Source: Sternotherus odoratus
Lineage: Eukaryota; Chordata; Testudines; Kinosternidae
Length of the DNA: 64,000 nucleotides
Reading direction: 5' to 3'
Assembly: GCA_032164245.1 (NCBI GenBank)
Contig: JAVMKO010000001.1
Coordinates: 251,109,644-251,173,643 of the forward strand
This document shows positions 54,010 through 64,000 of the stretch, in pieces (positions within the stretch are counted from its first letter, which is position 1; each line of letters begins with the position of its first letter). The position numbers and the translations under genes were made by a program. Under the pieces are notes generated by a model that was not told where the DNA came from, did not search any database, and saw only the letters and a program-made list of their open reading frames with translations.

Positions 54010-54924
54010 GCAGGGCTGGGGCTAGGCGGTGGGAGCTGGGGAAAGCTCTAGCCTGAGAGCCCCAGGCTGCAAGTGAAGGCAAGGGCCTAAAGTCAGTCTC
54101 CTCTGTAACTAGAGGGAGACAGGGCCTGGCTGCACGGAGCCTGTACCAGAGTACCCAGACTGGGACAGGGCGAAGGCGAGGCAGCTGGGAGCCGGGGAGC
54201 CTTAGCTCTAGCGATAAGGCCCCAGCTTGTGGAGCCTAGAGAAGGCCTGACCCACGGGGTACTGGGGGTTGCCAGGAGGTGGCCCAGGGCTGGTAATAGC
54301 AGCAGCAGGCCAACCCCTTCTTGCCGGTGATGAGTAGCCATGAGACTGCAGTCCGCCCCAGTGAGCGGGGGCAAGTAGTGACTGACAGTGGCACAATCTG
54401 AGGTGAGTTGGGGATAGTGGGTGGTGGGTTCCCCGGGGAGGGGAGACCCTAAAACCAGGGGGGTACTGCAGGGTGCAGCACCCTCAGCAAGGGGCTCCGG
54501 GGTCCGGGAAGGGCACGGGGCCAGTGTGGAGAAGCGGACGTCGGCCGGCAGAGGGCGCTCCAGGGTCAAAAGAGCTAATTCCCAGGATGACCAGACGGGG
54601 GCGCCGCCGGGTGAGTGACCGACCCCGTGACAAGGTGGTTGGTTAGATAGCATTCTGAATTAATAATTCACTAACTAGCCTTGCATGATCCAGAATCCTT
54701 TACTCTCATGATTAATCCCAGAGATTTCAGAGGGGAAGAATGGGAAATTAGTCATGCTATCAAGAGCTGAATTTGGAGCCTGGGGATTAAGTCCTGCTTA
54801 TATTTAAAGTGTAGATGAGTTCAGCAGTGCAGTCTTCTCCAAGTTTCCCCAACCCTAACCCACTCCAAAAGAACAAATCTTGTCTGCTATGATAATTTAT
54901 CTAACCCTGTCCTACACTTTTAGT

Positions 54925-56010
54925 TTCTAATTTTAAAATCATAATTTCTTTCAACACTTTCATAGCAAGTGGGATCCCACAGGGGTCAGTCCTGAAGCTG
55001 GTACTGTTCAATATTTTCATCAATGATTTGGATAATGGAGTAGAGAGTATGCTTATAAAATCTATAAATGATCTCAAGATGGGAGGGGTTGTAAGCATTT
55101 TGGAGGACAGGTTTCAAATTCAAAATGACCTTGACAAATTGGAGAATTTGGTCTCAATTCAACAAGCTGAAATTCAATAAAGACAATTGCAAAGTACTTC
55201 ACTTGGGAAGGAAAAATGAAATGCACAGCTACAAAATGGGGAATAGCTGTTTTAGGTAGTACTGCTGAAAAGGATTGGGGGGTTATAGTGGACCACAAAC
55301 CAAATATGAGCTGTCAGTGTGATATAGCTGCAAAAAAGGCTAATCTAATTATGGTGTGTATTAACAGGAGTATTCCCCATGGGCGCATATCCATCCGTCG
55401 TCTTCCGAGACTACCGGATGCCAACAACAACTAACAGGAGTGTTGTTTGTAAGACACAGCAGGTAACTACCCTGCTCTGCTTGGCACTGGTGAGGCCCCA
55501 ACTGGATTCCTGTGTCCAATTCTGGGCACCACACTTTAAGAAAATGTGGACAAACAGGAAAGAGCCTAGAGGAGAGCAACAAAAATGATAAAAGGTTTAG
55601 AAAACCTAACCTATGAGGAAAGGTTAAAAAAACTGGGCATGTTTAGTCTTGAGAAAAGAAGAATGAATAGGGACCTGATAAGAATCTTCCAGACCATTAA
55701 GGGCTGTTATAAAGAGGACTGTGATCAATTGTTCTCCATGCCCACTGAAGGGAGGACAAGAAGTAATGGGCTTAGTCTGGAGCAAGGGAGATTTCGGTTA
55801 AATAGTAGGAAAAGTTTTCTAACTGTAGTAAAGCTCTGGAATAGGCTTCCACAGAGGTTGTGGAATACACCTCATGGGAAGCTTTTAAAAATAAGTTGGA
55901 CAAATACTTGTCAGGGATGGTCAAGGTTTACTTGGCCCTGTCACAGCACATGGGGCCTAAACTTGATGACCTCTTGAGGTCCCTTCCAGCCCTACATTTC
56001 AATTTTATTT
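54925..56010 (+). mobile_element. CR1 LINE relic, RT C-terminal half and 3' end
   Basis: Translation gives, in order, 'SVLKLVLFNIFINDLDNG' (55000 region), 'DNCKVLHLGRKNEMHSYKM'-like wording near 55180-55240, 'DWGVIVDHKPNMSCQCDIA' near 55275-55325, 'LALVRPQLDSCVQFWAPHF' near 55480-55540 and 'NRLPQRLWNT' near 55840. The 3' end has 'acttgatgacctcttgaggt' and 'cccttccagccctac'. A few frameshifts and stops make it non-functional, and a 60-bp foreign insert splits it at 55372. Confidence 0.93.
55372..55431 (+). mobile_element. 60-bp TSD-flanked insert of unknown type in CR1
   Basis: A perfect 10-bp duplication TAACAGGAGT (55362-55371 and 55432-55441) encloses 60 bases that are not part of CR1. The insert ends in 'gccaacaacaac', a short (CAA)n-like tail, and is rich in CpG. 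A variable-length duplication plus a simple 3' tail suggests a severely truncated retroposed copy. I do not recognise the source. Confidence 0.8.
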
Positions 56011-56589
56011 CTTCATTCTCAGATTCTTTTTAAGTTCCTCCAGGAAGGGGGGGGGGGGGATTTTGAAGCTCAGGAGGAAATAGTGGGTTTTACATTTCAT
56101 GATTTTCATCTAGGAGATGTGTCAGCAAAGGATTTCCAAGTCTGGATCACAATAAATGTGCACTTACAATCAACACCAGTCCTAGGAAATTCACACCTGA
56201 GAGCCACCAGTTTGTTCATTAAGGCTTCTTTCACAAAAAAGAAATAATGTACTTAAGTCACTGTTTTTACTGTTGGCATTTCCAGTAGTACACTACTAAG
56301 CATCTTTTAAGAGAAAAGACACATTTGATGCAGACTCATTAACACTTCAGAATTCATTTCATTTGAATGGGCAACATTTTTAATGAACAGGCAGGATAGA
56401 TGTTCATTGAGTCATTGTGATGTCAAACAGTTTCAATGTATTATTAAAATCCAATTTAAACTTCATCATCACTTTGAAGCCAACTGATTGATTTATATTT
56501 TACTGGCATTATGCATTAATCTGTCATAATAATAGGAGATCACTAGAAAAGGGTTAAGATTATGGCTACCCAACTTTTCAAGACGTAAT
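56011..56589. other. No gene recognised
   Basis: AT-rich sequence with a G run near 56048-56060. No gene or repeat is recognised. Confidence 0.5.
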
Positions 56590-56800
56590 ACTTGCATTTT
56601 GATAGCAACTTCCATCCTAGGGTCTCAAAGTGCTTTACCAGCATTTGTTACATTTTTCAACACTCAACACTGAATATGACGTACTATTATACTGACTGGT
56701 TAATTTTTGGAGTTTAAGTGATCACCCAGCAAATCAATGGTAGAACAGGACTAGAAGCTAGGAATCCTTGCTCCTAATCACCTGCTGTATTCACTAGTCC
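56590..56800 (-). mobile_element. MIR-type SINE or related old repeat
   Basis: The plus-strand text 'cttccatcctagggtctcaa', 'agtgctttacca', 'gcaaatcaatggtagaacag' and 'gaagctaggaatccttgctc' is the minus-strand wording of a MIR-type element, with the 'cccagcaaatcaatgg' block well kept. It is old and fragmentary. Confidence 0.65.
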
Positions 56801-56879
56801 ACACAAAACCATTAGTGTCTCACAAAAAAAAAAAGCATAAACAATGAAATCATACTTTCAAGGCCTTAACAGACCTTTG

Positions 56880-57090
56880 AGTTACTGGGTGCGGATGAAT
56901 TTCTCCTGGCTCTTCTAGGGAACCTGCTCCAATTTATCAACATCCTTCTTGAATCGTGGGCACCAGAACTGGACACAATATTCCAACAGTTGTCACACCC
57001 ATGCCAAATACAGAGGTAAAATACTTTTCTACTCCTAATCAAGATTCCCTTGTTTATGTTTCCCAGGATCGAATTAGCACTAGATGTGAG
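56880..57090 (-). mobile_element. CR1 LINE fragment, degraded
   Basis: The plus-strand text 'gggcaccagaactggacaca' and 'atattccaacag' is the inverse of the CR1 RT C-terminal wording (the region that reads VQFWAP elsewhere in the window). It is short and worn. Confidence 0.6.
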
Positions 57091-57302
57091 GGTCTAGAAA
57101 AACCTGTAAAATTTCAGGGGGGGAAAACAATCCCCCCCCCTTTCCTCAAGGCTTGATATGGAAAAATTGGAAATTTTGTGAAAAGTTGAAAAGAAACTTT
57201 TATGTGAAATATTTTGTCTCAGAATGAATAGTGAAATAATTTTTAGAGTTACTTTTAAAAGCGGTATTACTGCTACACTCGAGTCCTTCAGAATGCTAAT
57301 AA

Positions 57303-57981
57303 CTAAGACTACATTTTAGTCATGGGTATTTTTAGTAAAAGTCATGGACAGGTCACAGGCAGTAAACAAAAATTCACAGCCCATGACATGTCCGTAACTT
57401 TTACTAAATAATCCCTAACTAAAATTTGTGGGGGAGGGCGTGGCTCAGGAGGGGGGGCACTGCAGGTCCTCGGGAGGAGTCAGAATGCAGGGGAGGGCAT
57501 GGGTGCTTGGCGAGGGTGCTGGGGTTGGGGGTTGATGGGGCTGGGACAGGCTCCTGGGAAACGGGGACCCCAGCTCCTAGCTCCACATGCTGCCTCTACT
57601 CCGCCCCAAGCCCCAGATCTGCAGCTCCCATTGGCTGGGAACCATAGCCAATGGGAGCTGTAGGGGATGTGCCTGCAGGCCTAGGCAGCTAGGAGCTAAG
57701 GGCGGGAGTTTCTGTTGCCCTTCTGAGGAGTCCCCCCCCTCCCCCCCAGGTAAGCACCACCCTGCACCCCAACCCTGAGCCCCCCTCTCCCACCCAAACT
57801 GCTGCTGGGAGGTGAAGGGGCGGCATGACTGCCCTAGCCACGGCTGATGTGCCTGGCTCAGGGGCTGCCCGAGCTGATCAGGTGACCCCTGGGCCAGGTG
57901 CACTGACTGCTTCAGAAGTCATGGAGGTCATGGAAAGTCACAGAATCTGTTACCTCTGTGACAAACATGGAGCCTTACTAA
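57303..57981. mobile_element. Non-autonomous DNA element with terminal hairpin
   Basis: The left side (57312-57425) forms a hairpin: 'ttttagtaaaagtcatggac' and 'ttcacagcccatgacatgtc' face 'gtaacttttactaaa'. The right side ends with 'catggaggtcatggaaagtc' and 'gtgacaaacatggagcc', the same kind of wording. The GC-rich centre includes the perfect inverted pair CAGCTCCCATTGGCT/AGCCAATGGGAGCTG (about 57618-57657). I know this as a common turtle-type repeat but cannot fix the borders or target duplication. Confidence 0.6.
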
Positions 57982-58289
57982 GAAGTATTTCAAATGAAGT
58001 CACATTATTTCAAAACATACAATATTAGGCAATTACAAGTTCCTAGATTCTGAAGGTCTATATACCATGTATTCATCAGTGTAAATGCCTTGACTCCCAA
58101 TCCACAGAGGGCACTGCCATCTCTACTAAAGAATAGGAGTGAGCACAAAGGCCCTTTTTGTGGATTGCTTCCTGCTGTTCTCTGGTGACTTCTGTCCTAG
58201 AAGTGGAGTTTGGTGTAGGACAGCTATCTTCAAAATGCATGCCTTCAAAATGTCCAGAAATTGTACTTCTTTCTTTTGGCCACAACACA

Positions 58290-58423
58290 TACCTTATGCA
58301 TGCCGACGAAGTGGGTATTAGCCCACAAAAGCTTATGCTTCAATACTTTAGTTAGTCTTTAAGGTGCCACAGGACTCTTTATCGCTTCTGCAGATCCAGA
58401 CTAACAAGGCTATCCCCTGATTA
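58290..58423 (+). mobile_element. Penelope-like 3' tail fragment
   Basis: The text 'gacgaagtgggtattagccc', 'caaaagcttatgcttcaata' and 'gttagtctttaaggtgccac' is the 3' tail of a second Penelope-like subfamily, ending 'ccagactaacaaggctatcc'. It resembles the tail of the element at 30331-31310 but is longer and different at the end. No coding part remains. Confidence 0.8.
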
Positions 58424-58434
58424 TTAATAATTTT

Positions 58435-59205
58435 TGTTACTCTTCTCTGGCCTTTCTCCAATTTGGCCACATCTTTCCTGAAAAGTGGCACCCAGAAGTG
58501 GACACAATACTCCAACTGAGGCCTAAATTAATACAGAGGAGAGCAGAAAAATTACTTCTCGTGTCTTGCATACAACACTCCTGCTAATACATCCCAGAAT
58601 TATGTTTGCTTTTTTTGCATTGGTGTTACGCAATTTACCCATTTAGCTTGTGATCCACTATGACCCCCGGATCCCTTCCTGCAGTACTCCTTCCTAGGCA
58701 GTCATTTCCCATTCTATATATGTGCAACTGATTGTTCTTTCCTAAGTGAAGTACTTTGCATTTGTCCTTATTGAATTTCATCTTATTTATGTCAGACCAT
58801 TTCTCCAGTTTGCCCAGATCATTTTGAATTATAATCCTATCCTCCAAAGCACTTGGGACCCTTCCCAGCTTGGTATCATGCACAAACCTTATAAATGTAC
58901 TCTCTCGGCCATTATCTAAGTCATTGATGAAGATATCGAATGGAACCGGACCCAGAACTGAATCCTATGAGAGACCCCACTCGTTAAGCCCTTCCAACAA
59001 GACTGTGAACCACTGATAACTACTCTGGTTGATGTTTTCCCAATGACTTATGCATCCCCTTATATTGGTTCCATCCAGGTTGTATTTCCCTAGGTTGTTT
59101 ATGAGCAGATCATGCAAGACAGTATCAAAAGCCTTAACTGAAGTTAAGATATAACACATCTGTTGCTACCCCATCCACAAGCCTTGTTACATGACATGAC
59201 ACCCA
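58435..59205 (-). mobile_element. CR1 LINE relic, RT region
   Basis: Read on the minus strand the order is 'LLINNLGKYNLDG' (59130-59080), an FINDL-type region near 58930, 'DTKLGRVPSALEDRI' (58880-58840), 'KMKFNKDKCKVLHLGKNNQL' (58790-58730) and 'GVIVDHKLNG' (58650-58635). These are consecutive CR1 RT blocks around and after the palm. The frame is fairly well kept for 82 residues but broken elsewhere, so it is a dead copy. Confidence 0.92.
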
Positions 59206-60430
59206 ACATTATTGTTAGAAGAAAACCATGCATCCCAAAGTGTTGTCAATATTGCTGCCTCCTCCCCAGAGATTCAATCCATGTGCAAGGCCTATCTACT
59301 ACATCAGACACCAAAATTCCAAATACATCTGTGCTAGGGAATCAGTTACTGCTATTTTTTGCTAATTTTTATAGCACAACTGTGAAAGCTTCCCAGACAA
59401 GATGCAATGCCACAATTAAATTGAATGCATTTAATAGCCCAATGCTTTGCAAATTGCAAAGTGATACCACTTCTTATTTCCCTGGGGCTTGCTAAAAAAA
59501 TAACTACTATTAATGAGCCATATTCTGCCCTCATTTACATTCAGTCAATTCCAGTGAAAGCAACAAATTGGGTGTAAATGAGAACTAAATTAGGCCTATA
59601 ATTTTCCATTTAGCCCTATTTTACAGCAGGCCTTGTTTCATTGAACCAAGAAATGAATCATTATAAAAGCTCCATTTATATTTCACTCTTCACCCTGGCA
59701 TTTCAAAGCACTTTGCAAGTATTGCCGAAATAACAGATGTGCAGCCACATCTGGGCTAGAACAAGCTTGCAGCTTCAAGGACAACAGCCATCTGCTTTCT
59801 GATTTTTTTCCTGACATGTTAACTGGAAAATAGATGAAGCTATGGGCCAAAGAAGCATAGACCAGTACAACTTATTTCACACAAGTGTTGCAGCCCAAAA
59901 CCAAATCAGGGTCCTAGAGAGTAAAGGGAAACATGTGACTTATTCCACCCTCTGCCCCTAAACTTTAATGGGGAAGCATTAAATATTCAGAACCATGTTA
60001 AATAGGGCCCAGAGGTAGTAATGTAGCCCCAGAGCTCTCTCACTGTTGGTCACCTTACACAGCCATCAGCAACAGTTCCATCCACTCCACGAGCCAGGAA
60101 CCAAAGGAATTGCAACCAGTTCTTTCTGCAGTTGCTGAATGAACTTTCACAAACGTTAGTATTTCAGAAAGATGTACAAATAAAAAACATCGGCCACCAT
60201 GCAGAGCGTCCTGTGAAACGTGGCTGTCTGCTGCAGCATGGCGAGCACCCCCTGGTTTCACTGACCCATTTGCTACTTGAATTTAAACATGACAAATGGC
60301 AGATCACCTCAGACAGATTCCATCGATTTCTGTCACTTGAAAAACCATGAGGCGTAACATTCACATTGAGTCTGGCCCCGGTGCCCACGGCTGTCCAGGG
60401 AAGTCTTTCCATTCATTTCAATGGGCATTC
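59206..60430. other. No gene recognised; one old repeat
   Basis: The 110-aa plus frame at 59163-59495 starts in the CR1 and shows no domain. Near 59520-59605 the text 'attctgccctcatttacatt' and 'gggtgtaaatgagaactaaa' is a degraded palindromic repeat like those at 7.1-9.1 kb. Confidence 0.45.
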
Positions 60431-60439
60431 GATGAGGCC

Positions 60440-60625
60440 CATCACAGACGTCCCGTCCCCCCCGGGTTATGCAAGACCCGACTTATGCAAATCCGCACTT
60501 ACGAAAAAAGTTCCATAAGCTAAAAATAGGAGGGTTGGTTGTTGTTTTTTGCATAATGGTCGGAGCTACATTTCCAACTTATGCAAAATTCAACTTACGC
60601 AAGGTGTTCCAGAACGGTCTGTACT
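60440..60625. repeat. Possible interspersed repeat with 'acttaygcaa' motifs
   Basis: The decamer 'acttatgcaa' or a one-base variant occurs four times in both halves of about 180 bases ('gacttatgcaaatc', 'aacttatgcaaaattc', 'aacttacgcaagg', 'ggttatgcaaga'). The style recalls old DNA-element foldbacks, but I cannot name it or define its ends. Confidence 0.4.
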
Positions 60626-62803
60626 AGATTTAGTGTCTGTACTAGATTTAAACTTCAGTATAAGCTTCTATTGCTAAAAGCCCTGTGAGAGAAACCTCAA
60701 GTTGGCTCTTACCTACAACACAGGAGAGACACACTGAACGATAGACTCCAGATCCAGAATTTTGAGTCGGGTAAACAAGGGCAAAATCTTTATCCCTCTA
60801 TCCCTTATACAGATTATTAAAATAACATGAAAATAGAGGAAAGTGGTATGGTATGGTGATTTGGCAGGGCACAGGGGGGAAAAGGTGCCCCTCTTGCTTA
60901 GAACTAGTAGAAAATGTTCCTTTCAAACTTTTTAGGGTGAAAAATCTTTCTTAATTGAACATTTGTTTAGATTTTCCTTTAGAGGTGCCTTCCACACATT
61001 TTCTCCCTTTATTCACCCCCCACCCACATCATCCCCTTTGCATGCATATAATCCCCTAAAATGATATAAGGCTTTGGGCCTGGAGCATGCTAGAAGAGAA
61101 GTAGGAGGAAGCAGAGCCAAAAAGTAGTCACACTCCATAGTATGTTCTCCTCAACTGCCATGCTTTACCCATGTACAAAGAGCAAAACACCGTGTACATG
61201 AAGGATGGGACAGGATGACAGGGGAGGAAGAGAGAACATAGCTGTGGGCCTGGATTAGGACAAGTGTCACCACCAGCTATGAGGCAGAGGCACAGATGAG
61301 GGAAGTATCGGGTACTATACAAGTCATATTGACAACTTAATGCTCAACTGTCAAGCATCTGTCTTCTCTTCTCTGCACTTTGGAAAGTTCCTCCCAAAAG
61401 AAAGACTCAGACCCACCCTTCCCATGGACACAGATTTCTCTGACAGAACCCAGCCCTCAGTTGCAAGCACACTGATGTACAAGATAAGAGAGCAGGTTCC
61501 ATAGCAGACCTACATAGAGATGCTGCATAAAAGGGAGCCTAATATTCTGACCAGTAACACACAATATAAAAGATATTCCTCCCTTCTCCCCAGAAAAAAA
61601 ATGTGTCATGGCAGAACTACACTTGAGACCAAATAGAATTTGTGTGACATCTCTGTGGTTTTGAGCATTCTGGTAAGGAAATTTAAAGTAATCCTGTGGG
61701 TGGTGGGTGGAAACAGACTCAAGAATTCACCACATATCCCATTTCCTTGGGGAAGAGCATTAGATCTTGGTAAGTCCATATGTCAGTGGATGGAGCCAAG
61801 TCATGAGGTGTAGCTTGAATCTGTAATCAAAAACATGAGTCAAACCATTGCAGCTGGCTACACACATCTGAGAAAGTAAAAATACCCTATGAAAGGGCCC
61901 TGTGGCCACGTTTTAGATAATGCCAGACTAGCTTTATTGGGTTGAATCGTTGTCAGTCAGACAAAAGGTCAGCCAGAGACCTGAGCTGAATCCAAGCTTC
62001 GCGTAAGCCTCCACTGCCTTAGCCATTTTAAGTGATGCTAGCAGCAAGACAGAAACTTTACTGTACTAGCACGCAGTCTATAATATATACCATATTGATA
62101 GTCATTTTTACTTCCAGAATATTAAATCACTCATCATTAGTGAGTTCCCATTGTACTACACAAAGGAACAAAACAAAAATCACAAAAGGCATCTATTGTT
62201 CTTTCCCAGTACAATCTGAAAGCACTTTAAAGAGTGACACTGATACCCTATGGGGAAAGCATTCCAATTAGAAGCATATCTGCTGATATAAATTCCCCCT
62301 CTTTTTTTTTTTTAATCTGCACCTATATATTTATCAAGTGGAATCGTAATCCTCTCCAGTAGTAATCAGTTGTGATGTCACAAACAAAGGATCCGAACTT
62401 CAGATGATCTCAGGAAGTGCTGATCAGTAAAGGTAGTGTTTTCATGAAAAAATAATAAATAACCCCAGGAGTGAGGGGGAGATTTGTGTAGTATAAGACT
62501 GATCTACAATACTGTATCTCAACAGAAGGATTTTCTATCTACCTTAAGAAAACCCAGAGGGCCCATAACTGTAGGATGCAGGCACTAATCTTTCTCAAAA
62601 TTTCATGAGACATCACTGGCTCTTTAAAGACTTAATACAACAAAACGAGGATGATTATACTGTTGTGTTGTATGGTCAAAGGAAGATTACCCAAAACTGT
62701 ACTGTTTTTCTGCAGTGGATTTTCTCTCTGCAATGAATTCTGCATCTCATCTTGTAAAACTACAATTGATAACATGGCAATCAGATTGTTTCACATGGAT
62801 CCT
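60626..62803. other. No gene recognised
   Basis: Ordinary sequence. A 17-base direct repeat ('tgtactagattta' type) lies at 60619-60655. No gene or nameable repeat is seen. Confidence 0.5.
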
Positions 62804-63053
62804 TGTAACAGCATCCACTGGCTGCCCCTCTTCTTGGGGCCTACTGGGTGCCCCAATAAAGCTCCGAGAGGCCTCAACTGGGCAACACCCGTGTCTTTAT
62901 TTACAAAAGCATTGCCCACCACCAGTGTTAAACTATAAATGATCTTAGCAGCCTACTTGGCTCCATTTACAAACAGAGTCAGCCCTCAGCCAGGAAACTG
63001 GCCTTATCCTAGCCACCCATTCCCCCACCCCCCGCCTTCTGGCCCCCTCCCAG

Positions 63054-63062
63054 CCTTTATAG
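63054..63062 (-). promoter_or_regulatory. TATA box of the minus-strand LTR
   Basis: CTATAAAGG on the minus strand, with a compatible polyadenylation motif downstream. The hAT insertion lies immediately upstream of it in LTR orientation. Confidence 0.55.
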
Positions 63063-63071
63063 CCCTTAGGT

Positions 63072-63374
63072 CAGGAATCGGCAACATTGGCATGCGGGAC
63101 TGCAGGGTAAGCACCCTTAGTGGGCCCTGCTGCTTTGTTTACCTGCCGTTGCACCGACCGCAGCTCCCACTGGCCGCGGTTCTCCGTCAAGGTCCAATGG
63201 AGGCTGTGGGAAGTGGCGTGGTGCTGGCCACCGCTTCCCGCAGCCCCATTGGACCGGGACAGCGAACCGCAGCCAGTGGGAACTGCGGTCGGCAAAACAG
63301 CAGGTAAACAAAGTGGTGGGGCCCACTAAGGGTGCTTACCCTGCGGTCCCGCGTGCCAACGTTGCCGATCCCTG
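63072..63374. mobile_element. Foldback hAT MITE, 303 bp
   Basis: The left end CAGGAATCGGCAACATTGG and the right end read inward CAGGGATCGGCAACGTTGG match at 17 of 19. Flanking 8-mers CCTTAGGT (63064-63071) and CCTTAGGC (63375-63382) match at 7 of 8. The two halves are reverse complements almost throughout, with arms of about 140 bases around a short loop near 63215-63232. No protein is encoded; the similar frames on both strands are a consequence of the palindrome. Confidence 0.92.
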
Positions 63375-63505
63375 CCTTAGGCCATCAGGTACAACCAATC
63401 CCCAGACAAAGTGTCAGGCTTTTCCCAGCCCCAGTCTATTTCCCCTGATTGGGGCTGGCTGAGCAAGGGCTAATTAGGTGCCTTCTGCACCAGCCCCCTG
63501 CTACA

Positions 63506-64000
63506 GTCCTACTGGCCCTTTGTTAAAATTTCAACTGGAAAGTGCAATTACATTTGTAATGTGTGTCGTGCTGATCTGTCAGTGCTGCCTTGTGGGATAA
63601 TCTGGATTTGAGGAGAGGGGTAATAGATGGATGGGGACGAGAAATAATTCCCCTTGCTAAAATAAACAAATTAGTAGACTATACACACGAAAAGGACCAA
63701 CGGGAAAGGAAACTACCATTGTTCAATGTTTTATTACTTGAGCAGTGGGCAAGAAGCCATTAAAAATAAACTGCCAACCCATTCTAGAAAGCCTTATAAA
63801 TTTAATCAGCCCTTTGGGATGTCTTCCTTCTTATAAATTACAGCTTTGTACAAAATCTCACTTTTGCAGCGAAATACAACCCATGGAAAGGTTGGCAAAA
63901 AAGACTGGAAAGAGATATTGCTTTTCACTGCTGATGTGATGATTTACAAAATACACAACAGTGTGTGTGTGTGTGTGTACAGCCATTAAGCAATAGCATT
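63506..64000. other. No gene recognised; (GT)n at the end
   Basis: Ordinary sequence to the window edge, with a (GT)n microsatellite at 63960-63979. Confidence 0.6.

Larger units (their letters stand above)
53703..54632 (+). mobile_element. Solo LTR, 930 bp, with TATA box
   Basis: The block begins TGTGGCGGGGTGTCC, ends CCCCGTGACA and is flanked by a perfect 5-bp duplication AGGTG (53698-53702 and 54633-54637). A GC/CACCC-type site (CCACGCCCC near 53830) is followed 25 bases later by GATATAAGGG near 53855, a good TATA box. Downstream is a (GAGCT)n array. Termini and style recall the Gypsy LTRs at 36717, but the sequences do not align, so it is probably from another Gypsy family. No internal region is attached. 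Confidence 0.88.
62804..63505 (-). mobile_element. Solo LTR, minus strand, carrying a hAT MITE
   Basis: The ends on the plus strand are TGTAACAGC and CTGCTACA, with flanking pentamers ATCCT (62799-62803) and GTCCT (63506-63510) matching at 4 of 5. On the minus strand a TATA box CTATAAAGG lies at 63062-63054 and an AATAAA at 62901-62896, in the right order and about 160 bases apart, which sets the orientation. Without the 303-bp MITE and one duplication the LTR would be about 391 bp. No internal region is attached. Confidence 0.78.

Overview
The window looks like an intergenic or intronic stretch of a reptile nuclear genome, most likely a turtle. The evidence is the repeat mix: CR1 LINE fragments on both strands, a tRNA-headed SINE with a CR1-like tail (the turtle Cry SINE design), Penelope-like element pieces, many hAT-type DNA elements with perfect 8-bp target-site duplications (TSDs), several solo LTRs, and worn MIR-type SINEs. 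The species call is inference; a crocodilian cannot be excluded from sequence alone. I recognise no cellular protein-coding gene, tRNA, rRNA or CRISPR. Almost every long open frame outside the retrotransposon is a by-product of GC-rich tandem repeats or of transposon relics.

The centrepiece is a structurally complete Ty3/Gypsy LTR retrotransposon at 36717-42193. It has 494-bp LTRs with one difference between them, a GTAT TSD, a tRNA-Leu-type primer binding site, a G-rich polypurine tract and one long gag-pol frame. Two features place it in the Gmr1-like lineage: the Gag C-terminal part reads like a SCAN domain, and integrase lies upstream of reverse transcriptase. A single in-frame TGA at 39991-39993, within the integrase C-terminal region, splits the frame. 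RT and RNase H continue in the same frame afterwards.

Layout. 0-3.6 kb: two CR1 copies, the second split by a GC-rich insertion. 3.6-9.2 kb: mostly unique sequence with one 139-bp hAT MITE, another foldback MITE and old palindromic repeats. 9.2-11.3 kb: a polypurine tract and a decayed Gypsy RNase H. 11.3-15 kb: a 220-bp sequence present twice, a CR1 sitting in one copy only, and a hAT nested in an older hAT. 16.9-20 kb: a small hAT, then a 2.35-kb hAT with a second hAT inside it, each carrying its own minisatellite. 21.6-25.9 kb: a MIR and then a CR1 broken by a hAT and by a 1.24-kb solo LTR. 26-36.6 kb: three more solo LTRs, a SINE and a Penelope-like element with a recognisable GIY-YIG domain. 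36.7-42.2 kb: the Gypsy element. 42.2-54.6 kb: hAT elements, one with large inverted repeats, a copied internal fragment of one hAT, and a solo LTR with a TATA box and a (GAGCT)n array. 54.9-64 kb: CR1 pieces, one holding a 60-bp TSD-flanked insert, a Penelope tail, and a minus-strand solo LTR with a foldback hAT next to its TATA box.

How the parts work together: the autonomous-type elements (CR1, Penelope, Gypsy) carry protein signatures, while the SINE, the hAT MITEs and the solo LTRs are non-autonomous or leftover products. Nesting gives a relative time order. MIR and palindromic repeats are oldest, then CR1 copies, then hAT and solo-LTR insertions into them, with the Gypsy element the youngest.
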